From Patagioenas fasciata (Eukaryota; Chordata; Aves; Columbiformes; Columbidae), in contig NC_092541.1 in the NCBI RefSeq assembly GCF_037038585.1, forward strand, positions 939,445 to 1,003,444: a stretch of DNA of 64,000 nucleotides, given 5' to 3'. The translations under genes and the position numbers were made by a program. Positions 14,386 to 24,455 of the stretch are shown one piece after another (within the stretch, counting starts at the first letter, position 1; each line of letters begins with the position of its first letter). The notes beneath the pieces are model-generated. The model was not told the origin of the DNA and ran no database searches. It worked only from the letters and a program-made list of their open reading frames with translations.

Positions 14386-17300
14386 CTTCCCCTGGAACCT
14401 TCAATACGGCTACAGACACCGGCCCGAGTTACATCCCTCAAGAGCCAACCCCTGGTCATGCTTTGGTTGAGAAGGTGACCGACCTGTTCCTGCCTTGTAC
14501 AAATCCATCCAATAAATATATTTTAAATACTAAAAGATACAGCAGTTAGGGTTTTACCCTTCCACTAAAATAAAAGGCGCATACATACGTTGCTATGTAT
14601 TATTTTTCATACTGTCACACCCACCAATATGTTGCCACTGCTAAAAGTCAAATTTCATTCGAGTCGGGTCTAAATCCAGCTGGAACGTTTAAAATAGCTC
14701 CAGTCATGCAGGTCACAGCACTCGTCTGTTACAAATAACAGATATTTAAAGCATATTATACTGAACAGATAGTATACTAAATGCAAAACATGCTAAAATA
14801 TGGTCAGCAGGTACATTGTGCAAACGTTCAGGCTCCGTGTATGCGACTAAAATAACCCCAGCCCAGTGAAGCCAGGTAGGGCCGTACGGTACAAATATGA
14901 AATAATAACAGAAGAAAATAAGCGGAGAAGAGAGGTTTAAGCAGCCTGGTGCTTCCAAGGACACCCAGGGCTGACTCGGTGCCCTTGCAGACGTTTTGTG
15001 CTGCCAGCAGCGCCAGGGCCCCCAGGCTGTGACTGCAGGGGAGCCGGGCCCTGGAGGGACGCGCGATGCGCTCCGCATCTCCTATTTCTTTTTCTGAGAA
15101 CGCACGTTTTTTTTGCTTGCTATTTAATTGCATCAGGGAGGGTTTGCTTTCTTAACAGCGCTTCCCTTTCTTTCCTTTGTATTTTTCTTTTCCCCCTTTC
15201 AGCACACTGGAAAGCGTGCTGCCACTTCCTCCTCTTTTCCCTATATCATGATCCTACTCTTTCACATTGCTGCCCATCTCATTTCATTGTGCACGCAGTG
15301 ACCGACCCCAAGCCCCCTTAGCCATTCGTTGTGTTTTTCCTATTGGAAACGCGTGTCTTGAGGTGACTTCTTATCACTGTTTCGGAAAACGCTTGGGCAC
15401 AAACCCCATGTGGAACGTGAGCAAGCCAAACCTGCAGAGCTGAGCCGGGCTCCGGGTTGTTCTTCTGCTCCGAGCCCATTCGGTTCGACCAAAGCCTGGA
15501 GTCCCATGCACGCTTGGTGTTTTGTATCTAAACTACAATATCTGGCGAGGAAAAGAAAGAAACGCCTTTGATCCTCAGTTAAAACAGACTGAGAAAATCC
15601 CTTTATAATTGGTTAACAGTTCATGGGGCTAAAGTTGTTGTTGTAGCACAATCTGTGGGAACAACACGGGAGAACCATTTCCTGCCGAAAGAATGCTGAA
15701 GTTTAATTACCGCACATGGCATGAGAGAGGATTTCGGTCTTCAGGCAGTTACTAGGTAGCCGGCCCGTGCTGGAATACGGATGCTTTGGTCTGATCTCTG
15801 CTGTGCCAGAGAACAGCAGCGGGGCCTCATTCTCATGACGGGGTAGAAGGAACGCCGCGCATTTCTTAGCCCTTACCATCGCGTCCATTGCTATGCCAGG
15901 CAGCTTAATTAATAACTGTCGACGTCTTGTCATTTGTCATTACCCGAAGGGGAGGTGAGGACCCTCCCGTGCGCACGCTGGACAAATAAATTAAAGCTGT
16001 CTGGAGCCGTCTCGCGGGTTTGCTGCCGTCGGCCACTCGCCCCGGCCTTCCCGCGCTCGAGGGCTCGCATCGTACCTCGTTTTTATGTGATGTACAATAA
16101 GAATACGCGCAAGCCCGGTGGATAATGAACCCCGGTTCATTCTCTTGTAGAGAGTTCAGCTGCTGAGCCCACAATAGGACGATTACCTATTTGAAGTGTA
16201 CGCCGAGGAAGAACACGCAGGAGCAAAGGAACGGGTCCTTGAGACAGCGGGAAAGCGCCGCAGTCAGGCAATGACATCAATAGGAGCTTTTTTACTGACT
16301 TCCAATGCCATTAGAGCAAGATCTCGTTTTCATATCACACGGCTAAACACTGAGCGGTTCGGGATGTGTAAACTGTTCATGTTGCTTTGAAACCAGATCA
16401 CTGCTCTGCACGTGCCCTGGGAACAGCCAGGCCGGCTCGGTTCTGACAGTCGAGCAGAAGAGATCCCGCTCTGTAAATGCTTTGATTCCTGGCAGCGTTT
16501 TACAGCACAGATCAGTTCTAACTGACGTGAGAAGGTGGGCACGGCCGGACTAGCAGCACAACACACTTCCAACCCAAATAAACCATTTACCAGAGGTGCC
16601 GTGGGGAGCACAGCGTGCCAGGGGCTGCGCGCAGAGAAACGGGAGCCCCACAGACCTTATTATTTAAGTTAAAAAACGGATAAAATGAGCCCTGTTTGCT
16701 CTGTACGATGAACTGGACGGTGAGAAGCTTTCAGGGTGATTCGTGGATGCAGACGGAGCTTCCCGTGCCCACCAAAGACAGAGGGTGGAACCAGCTGGGG
16801 TTTGGCTGTGCAGCTGCGTTTGACTCCGAATTCGGCTGTCGAAGGCCGGTAGAAAGTGTTGCCTTTAAAGAACCCTATTAAGCCAAGACTCACTAAAGTA
16901 CTTGTTAAAGCCACTTGCATGATTCAAGTCACCTTTCTTAGGAAAATAAGTGAAATTGTGGGAAATGGCAGCTCGGCCAAGCCGGGTGTCCTCATGCGGC
17001 CTTCACGTGGGGGCTGAGCCTACACACAGGAGAGTTTGCGTAGCACTGAATCACATCTCTGTCTTACAGACAAACTCTACATCCCGCTAAGATTTCATAA
17101 AGGACACGACCAAACAGACCCCAGCACACAGACGAGTGCCCAGAGCCTGTGAACTTCCCGCACTGAAGATGGCACGGGGAGAAGCAGCGAGGGCCCTAAG
17201 CCGGGCCTAACACGCAGGGGTCAAACGGCTGGACTAACTCGGCGAGCATTTCAATAACGTGATCCGGTGGTAATTCTGGCCGCAGCAAATTGGGCTGTTT

Positions 17301-17640
17301 GGCCGGGCTGAAATAGCACGTTGTGCACGCCTCAGGAAATGAGCTCAGCACACACGCAGCCTCAGCCTGCAGGTGATAAGTGAGGCCCGGCCAATTAATC
17401 TCATCAGCCGCGTTCACCCGGGCGCTGCTCCGTGCCAGGCCACAGCGCGGGGGCCGCAGGCTATTTGTTTTCATTTGTCTCACTTAAACGGGTAGTTGGG
17501 GTGACCAGGGTACAAACGCTCTGTCTGCAGCCTAGGCTGCTCTTGCTGAAATGGGGAAGAAGTCTCGTGTCACATTTTACAGACAGGGAAACAAATTATC
17601 CTGGGGACAGCTCGGTTCTGCTGGTGTGTTTGGAATGAGG
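14386..17640. other. SOST-MEOX1 intergenic region, part 3
   Basis: About 3.2 kb with no recognisable exon, RNA gene or transposon. It alternates AT-rich (14480-14780) and GC-richer parts, including a pyrimidine-rich stretch at 15160-15240. Open frames here are short and unconvincing. Confidence 0.45.
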
Positions 17641-17699
17641 CGTTCTGCAAATCTGATGTGAATTTGTTGCTTTCCTTAGGCTTTTCCCCTTCAGTAACA

Positions 17700-18480
17700 A
17701 GCGTCTTTATTAGTAATTGTAATCACTTATAACAGACTGCAAGTATAGGGACTAGGATTAGAACATTAGGACGAGAAGACTGTTTTAATTCTCTGGGCAA
17801 GGAATCACAATTCAGGTTTAGTTTCTGCTCATTAGCCTTTTGGCTTTGCTTGAGTGAAATACATCGACCTGCTATTCCTCTGCCATCTGCCTGTTACCCA
17901 CCAGGCTCGCTCAGAACACACTGTAATTAACGGTAATTAACACACTGTAATTCAGTCCGCTCCTCGCTATAGGGCGGTACCGGTTGTACACCCGCCGACC
18001 CGCACCGCTGCTCCTGCTGGACCTGCTCCCTGCGGGGCGCTTGCTGGGGACGCTCTCGCATGACAACCCGGCCAATTTGGCCTCAGCAAAACCTCCTGCC
18101 TTCCAACCCTAATTACGGTGCTGGCACAGCACCCTGCGAGTGGTTTTCTAATTGTTTGTATTTATTCGCAAAGCCTCTGCTGCGCAGGGTCCTGTGATAA
18201 ATATAATCCCACTCCGGGCTAATTCTGGGTTTTTTGGGGGGAGAGGGAAGAAGGGAGGGTAATTTCATGGTAAACCATAATTGCTAGTACAAGTAGTACC
18301 TTAATTGCCAATCCAATCTGAGGGGGTAGCTGAGGCTCGAATCAGCCTAATTAGAATTCTACTTGTTTATAATAAATAAGTGGTAATTGCTAATTGGATC
18401 TAGCCCACATTATGTTCAAATGGGAAGCATTTGAAAGTGTGAATTTCATGTCGGTTTGTGTTTAATTTTGGCCATTTCCT
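17700..18480. promoter_or_regulatory. Homeodomain-site-rich AT block (candidate enhancer)
   Basis: By eye at least eleven TAATT/AATTA cores fall in about 780 bases (for example near 17713, 17924, 17936, 18106, 18148, 18277, 18301, 18348, 18383, 18391). They include the near-palindromic GTAATTAACGGTAATTAAC and GTAATTGCTAATTGG. There is no CR1 or simple repeat and no open frame. The texture is that of a conserved non-coding element; function is inferred. Confidence 0.35.
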
Positions 18481-18689
18481 ACTTGCATTAGGCTGGCAGT
18501 CCAGCACAAAACTGAACAGACATCCAAATCCTCCAAGCCTTACACTGTTGTTAAATTCTAGTGGCATAGACCCCTGGCAAAAGAGAAGACTTGATAAAGC
18601 AACCTATAGCTGTATGTATGTGGAACACTGAGCTCTTTAAAAATCTACTTCCAGCTACAGGTGGAACATGTAGAAGGTTGGAATGAAGG

Positions 18690-19330
18690 CAACCTTTTGA
18701 GTTCTGTGTCCAACGCCTCACTCAAGCCAAGGGAGATCACGTCCACCGCTCTGCCATCATCCATCCATCTTGGGATGGCCTCATAACGGTCAATGAGGTT
18801 GGTCAGGCACGGCTTCCCCTTGGTGAGGCCATGCTGACTGCCCCTAATGCCCCTCTTCTCCCTGATCTGCCTTGAGATGGCACCAAGGAGAAGCCGTTCC
18901 ATCAGTTTCCCAGGGGTGGAGGTGATGCTGACCGGTCTGGAGTTCCCGGGTCCTCCTTCCTGCCCTTTGGGAAGCCTGCAGTGCCATTTGCTTTCCTCCA
19001 GCCCTCGGGCACCTCTCCCGTTTCCCAAGACTTGGCAAAGATGATGGAGAGCGGTCCAGCAATGCCCTCAGCCAGCTCCCTCAGCACCCGTGGGTGCATC
19101 CCATCCAGACCCATGTGTTCAAACCTGCCCGTAGCGGTACGTGCTCCTACCTGCACAGTCACAATGGGACGTGTGCTTGGAACGGATGGATCAGTAGCTC
19201 TCTTCTCCCTATTTTTAGATTTTATTCTATTTTTCTTTTTAATTTGGAATCCTTCAGAGGCAAATCTTGAGTTGTTTAGACAAGCTTCGGTTCTCATAGC
19301 TTCTAGGAAACATCTCCTTATTGGCAAGAG
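18690..19330 (-). mobile_element. CR1 LINE reverse-transcriptase core fragment
   Basis: The minus strand codes, with frame breaks, for the CR1 RT start: DGMHPRVLRELAEGIAGPLS, IIFAKSWETGEVPEGW, then GSQHGLTKGKPCLTNLI and AVDVISLGLSEALDT (finger and palm up to the first catalytic region). It is truncated before the ADD motif at its low-coordinate end and lacks the 3' tail. On the plus strand a perfect MEF2 consensus occurs near its other end (19209-19218). Confidence 0.92.
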
Positions 19331-19614
19331 GGCTTAGGGCCCTGGAAACCCAGCAAGGGGCAAGCGGGGGAGCTGCTCGCCCTCTTTCCAACCGAACTAA
19401 AATCACTTTTTCTATCAATCAAACCCCACATGTGGCCTCCTCCAACTCGCAGGCTCCTCACCCTGTGTTGTGACCCCGCTGCAGTCACTGTCATGGCAAC
19501 GGCAGCGGCCACTCCGGCAGGAGAAGCGGCCCCAGCGACTGCAGGGAGCCCCGCACTGGGAATCCCTGCCCAGCTCCGCGCCTGCGGCGGTGGGACCTGG
19601 GGCGGGGGCGCTGG

Positions 19615-20033
19615 GAAACTGGGGGGCAAAGGAGGAGGGGGGAGGGCAAAGGAGGGGGGGGGTAAAGGAGGAAGGGGGGGCAAAGGAGGAGGGGGCGTAA
19701 AGGAGGAAGGAAGGGGGGGTAAAGGAGGAAGGAAGGGGGGACAAAGGAGGAAGGAAGGGGGGGCAAAGGAGGAAGGGGGGGTGAAGGGGGGGGGCAAAGG
19801 AAGAGGAAGGGGGGGCAAAGGAGGAAGGGGGGGCGAAGGAGGAAGGGGGGGCGAAGGAGGAAGGGGGGGTGAAGGAGGAAGGGGGGGTGAAGGAGGAAGG
19901 GGGGAAAAGGGGGGGGCAAAGGAGGAGGAAGGGGGGGCAAAGGAGAGAGGAATGGGGGCAAAAGAGGAGGAAGGGGGGCAAAGGAGGAGGAAGGGGGGCA
20001 AAGGAGGGGGGGTAAAGGAGGAAGGAAGAGGAG
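19615..20033 (+). repeat. Purine-rich G-run minisatellite 1
   Basis: About 420 bases of units such as AAAGGAGGAAGGGGGGG, 15-22 bases long with variable G runs of 4-9. Nearly every base on the plus strand is a purine. It has strong potential for G-quadruplex or triplex formation. The long open frames on both strands here are products of the repeat and not genes. Confidence 0.93.
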
Positions 20034-22235
20034 ATGAACGTGGGTGCAACCAACGGGAGCGACTTGAGCCACCCCTCCCCCCGCTCCTCGCCGCACGAGC
20101 CCTCTCAGCACCTCCCGCTGATGTCCCCACGTCCCCGCTGTCGCTTGCAGAACCCTCAGCGGCACTGGTGCTCCGCCTCATTCCCCCAGCTGCCTGCGGG
20201 GTGCGGAACGGCGGGGAAAGCACCTGGGACACCCCCACATTCAGCCCCGGCCACCACCTGCGAAACGCACGCCGAACTTGGCTGAAGGGCGCTGGGGTGT
20301 CCGCGTTCCAAAGCCAAACCGAGCGAGGGCCGAGCCGCAGGGCAGCGGCTGCGGGCAGGGGCGGCCGCGGCGTGCCCGGGTGGCCGAGGGGCCGGTTTTA
20401 CAGCTACAAATCGGGGCATTTCAGCAATAATTGCAGGTAGATGTCTCCACCCCGTGGTGCGAAGTGGAAGCATCTTTGGAAAACTGATGTGCTGTTCTGT
20501 GCAAAGGCAGCGTGTTAAATTCGTCATATAACGAGTGTGCTGCAATCGGCCTTTCTGCACAGAACGATCCACGTCCCGCACGGCGTTAATAGTTTGAGAC
20601 CTAAACCCTCTCCTTTGCCTCAAGTCACTTGGGTGACTTGTAAATACTTCTAAAAAGCCTAAATGCTGAAGTATAGCCTAATTAACTCTGTGCAATTTGG
20701 GAATGTGCATGACATTTCATAACCACATTCCACACAGCTCCCATCACCTTAAAATCAACTCAGAAACCCAGGTCCTGTCCCCCGCTCCCGTCCCATTTAC
20801 TGGTTCCGGCTGGTAAGCTCCCAATTCACAATATAAATGCCCATTTGGCAAATCCGTTTGCCTGATCTATACGTTATTACCTGATTTTTGTAACCACAGT
20901 CCTCATGACAAAGTAATAATTCATCAAAAGATCGTCAATGACTGATGTCCCACTGGTCAAATATATAATAAAGCATTAATTTATATATAGCGTGTAAATA
21001 CACACACACAAGGAGAAACGAAGGTGCAGGAAATAGAAGCACTACACGCAGCGAAGCGCTAATTAGTGGAAATTTGCATTCCATGGGCTACAGAACTTGC
21101 AGTGTTTCAAAACCGATGAACCCGGAGCACAATTAAATGGAAGTTGTGCTGCATTTACCAAGGCTGCCAGTAGAGTGAGATCCTCCACCACTGACCATTA
21201 ACTCCTGGCACCAATCACAACGAGAAAAGAGTTTAAACTGAACAGAAATAGGTTCTCATTGCCCTAAGACGATACAATCGTTGTAACGTGTTCTACGGGC
21301 TCGGCAGAATTCCCTAATGAAACCACGGGTGGTAACTGACTGAGCTTTAATTAATATAGAATTCCATAGGCCACCTTTAATTTATGCCGACCTCTTCAAA
21401 ACTGTAAATATCCTCTGACTATATTGCAAATAATAAGGATTTAAAGGATTTTATTTTATTTAGGTAATTAAAGAAGTATCATTGCCCATAAGTCATTCAG
21501 CGTAGCAACGAATTCTGGCTCTTCTGAGGTGTTTTCCAGAATGTTCATGTAATTGTGTTTTGTTTCATTAGTTCAGTGACAGCTCACATGGCTCAATAAC
21601 AGCAGCACCCAGTGATGGGCTCAAGAAAAATAGCCCAGATGCCTTAGCAGTGAAGGCATTAAAGAGCTCATCACTTGGCGGATAACCCTATACATTTATT
21701 GCTTAGGATCTCCACAAATAGATGGGATTCTTATTACAATAAAACCTGAAAATATTGCAGCCTCTCCCACCTCACATGCAGAGCCCACGCACCAAAGTGC
21801 AGATTTGTTCATCTATGCCCACAAAAACGCTTTGAAGAGGGTGGATATTCCGCTCCTGTTCCTCGGGGATGCTCCGGTTCCCGGTTCTTCCGTGTGGTCT
21901 CATGGAAACAACAGAGGGGTTTTGCAACCTGCCAAAAGCTGAGCTAATTGGGCATTGTTCGGAATATTTGAGCTGGTCCTAAATAGGCTGGGTTTAACGG
22001 AAAGCTGCTGGTGCCCTGGACGTGGCTCAGGACGCTCGGCTCTTGGTGGAAGAGCCACGGGAGCACACACAGAGAGACGGGACTCACGGCCTTAGCAATG
22101 GTGATTGATCAGAGGTCTCTGGCGAGCGGGTTTTCCTGTCTCGAGGAGTAAAGGGGAGCACAGGCTCCGCTTCTTTGTGACCTTCCAAGGAAAGGAGGTT
22201 CCCCTCGTCTACACGCGGAACCGGGCTGCAAACAC
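20034..22235. other. SOST-MEOX1 intergenic region, part 4, with AT-rich block
   Basis: 20040-20420 is GC-rich. From about 20640 to 21740 the sequence is AT-rich with many TAATT cores (near 20679, 20915, 20978, 21060, 21351, 21377, 21465) and a perfect MEF2 consensus TTATATATAG at 20981-20990. No transposon or exon is recognised. It is a candidate conserved non-coding region. 21840-22230 shows nothing notable. Confidence 0.4.
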
Positions 22236-22723
22236 AGGGGGAGAAAGGGGAAAAGTGGGGGGGAAGGGGCAGAAAAGGAGGGGAGGAAGGCCAGAAAAGT
22301 GGGGGGAAATGGCAAGCGGGGGGGGAAGGGCACAAAAGGGGGAAGAAGGGTAAGAAAAGGGGGGGGAAGGGCAAGAAAAGAGGGGGAGAAAGGGCAAGAA
22401 AGGGGGGGAGAAAGGGTAAGAAAGGGGGGAGAAAGGGCAAGAAAGGGGGTGGGAAGGGCAAGAAAGCGGGGGAGAGAGGGCAAGAAAGGGGGGGAGATAG
22501 GGCAAGAAGGGGGAGGGAGGGATAGAAAAGGGGGGGGATAGGGCACGAAAGGTGGGGAGAAAGAGCAAGAAAGGGGGGGGAAAGGGCAAGAAAAGGGGGG
22601 GGAAGGGCCAGAAAAAGGGGGGGAAGGGCAGAAAAGAAGGGAGGAAAAGCGCCAGAAAAAGGGGGGGGGAAAGGGCCAGAAAAATTGGGGGGGAGGGCAG
22701 GAAAGGAGGTGGGGAAAGGGCAG
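22236..22723 (+). repeat. Purine-rich G-run minisatellite 2
   Basis: About 490 bases of units like GGGCAAGAAAGGGGGGGAGA, roughly 20 bases, again almost all purine on the plus strand with G runs of 4-9 and a recurrent C in GGGCAA. It lies about 2.2 kb from the first array and shares its strand bias, but the unit differs. Long open frames on both strands are repeat artefacts. Confidence 0.93.
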
Positions 22724-23254
22724 TAAAACCCACTGAGCCCAGTAAATCCCAATTTGCCATCATTTGCCTGTCGCCCCTTTCCTCCCTAGAGCCCGAACCC
22801 CTTGTACTCGACATAAAACCAGCTGAAAACCAAAAAGTGATCCTTCAAGCAAACGGCGTTAGCGCTGCCGGGCTGTGTGACGTTGGGAAGAAATTCCCAG
22901 CTGGTGGGTTTTTCTTCCTTTTATAAATGATATTTCTGCAAACGTCAAGCTGGCCACCCCTTTTCTTCTGCTTTTTGCTGCTGCTGCTCTCTGTCCAAGA
23001 TAAATGACCCTGTCAGTGTCCCTCAGCACATCTCGGTGCTTCCTGGACCTGAAACAGGGGTTTTTTTCTCCACTATGTGAAGCCATCAAATTTAATTAAT
23101 ACCGGAAATATTGACTTAGCGCGAAGAGAAACATTATCATTACATTACAAATTCTGGTGGCGGTGATGCCAGCTCTGCAGAGCAAGTCAGGCACCGAGTC
23201 TCAAAGTGTCAGACGAGACTATAGGAAAAGATCCTTCCTAGTTCTGCTCGGTGG
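22724..23254. other. Spacer between minisatellites
   Basis: No gene or transposon recognised. It contains a short CTG/CTGCTG run near 22975-22990 and AT-rich sequence at about 23085-23150. Confidence 0.4.
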
Positions 23255-23449
23255 GTTGACTGTACATTGACTATATGTTGACCGTATGTTGACTGTACAT
23301 TGACTGTACGTTGACTGTATATTGACTATATGTTGACTGTATGTTGACTGTACATTGACTATATGTTGACCGTATGTTGACTGTACGTTGACTGTACATT
23401 GACTGTACATTGACTGTACATTGACTGTATGTTGACTGTACGTTGACTG
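23255..23449 (+). repeat. 11-bp minisatellite (TTGACTGTACA unit)
   Basis: Seventeen complete 11-base units plus an 8-base partial one fill 195 bases with no length variation. Each unit begins TTGAC; the variable end is TGTACA, TATATG, CGTATG, TGTACG, TGTATA or TGTATG. The order of variants shows a partial 8-unit (88-base) higher-order pattern. Peptide-like repeats on the minus strand (VQSTYSQ and so on) are by-products. Confidence 0.96.
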
Positions 23450-24284
23450 GATGGCTCCTACCAACTACCAAAGGCTCCACCAGCACCCTCTGATACTCAG
23501 GGGATTCGCGTTGCCCTGGCCATAGAGATGCCTTGACAAATTTAGGCGAAAACCTGAGAAAATTAAGGAAAGTGAGAAATTCAAGCAGCCTCATGAGAGC
23601 AGAACAAACAGGAGATCGCCACGTGACCAGCACTATATGTATTGATAAGAATGGCTGAGGAGGAGTAGATCAGTGAAGAGTCAACAGTTTTTCCTCATGT
23701 TACAATGACTTCTGTGCGGCAGAAGACGACTTCCTAATGGAATATTGAACTGTCTGCCATTCTTCAGGGAAATGCCGCTATTCAGCAGATATACAATGTT
23801 TGGGAGCGTTTGCAAGGGAGGTTCTAAGCACAAGGGAGCTCTAAAATCTCAGATGTAATCCCTTGGAAGCTGAGCTTTGTGATCCCGCGGTGCTGCCGTT
23901 GCCTTCAGAGGTCGTTCTCCCTTCTTCACCGAAACGGTACCAGGAATCTCAGCATGGTGCTGGTGAACATTCACTCCCAGCACCGCGACTTGGAAAGAGC
24001 TCAAACACCAGGACATGATTGAGAGGCTATAGCGATTGACTCGGAGATTGAACGCCAGAAATACACCTGGCTTCTGTTTCAGGCCGTTTATCATAGACAG
24101 CGCAACATTTTATAACTCACTGGGATAATTGATCCCCACCTGAGCGGTACCAACAGGTTGGTACTCAGAGTAATGAGAGGGAGTCAGCGCGAGTGAGAAC
24201 TGGGTCTGTGCACCAGGGAAGAGTGGAGAAGCGTCTTCCTGCAAGGGAAAGCGGAACAGCCGAGCTGTGACAGTCGGATCTGAG
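23450..24284. other. Spacer, no gene recognised
   Basis: Nothing recognisable as an exon, RNA or well-defined transposon. Confidence 0.4.
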
Positions 24285-24455
24285 CAACACCCTAGGAAAC
24301 TACACTGGAGCGGGTTACCAAGAGAAGCTGCGGATCCAACCCACGTTGGACGGGGTTTGAAGAACCTGGTCAAGTGGAAGATGTCCCTGCTCATGCAGGA
24401 GGTTGAACCAGATGAGTTTTAAGGGCCCTTCCAAACCAAACCGTGGTTCTATGGA
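24285..24455 (+). mobile_element. CR1 LINE 3' end (short, diverged)
   Basis: A 5'-truncated copy ends with GGTTGAACCAGATGAGTTTTAAGGGCCCTTCCAAACCAAACC and GTTCTATGG, the CR1 3' terminus in plus orientation. It is more diverged than the neighbouring CR1s. Confidence 0.7.

Noticed and set aside
19318-20440. Long open frames of 200-336 codons on both strands
   Set aside because: They run through the G-run minisatellite and give only Gly/Lys or Pro/Ser low-complexity peptides; no start context, splice signals or family resemblance.
22084-22926. Proline/phenylalanine-rich and Gly/Lys-rich open frames
   Set aside because: Products of the second purine array in all frames; not genes.
23255-23449. 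Possible CRISPR-like array
   Set aside because: No spacers; the units are directly adjacent and the sequence is vertebrate.
23219-23633. VQSTYSQ repeat peptide on the minus strand
   Set aside because: An artefact of the 11-bp minisatellite.
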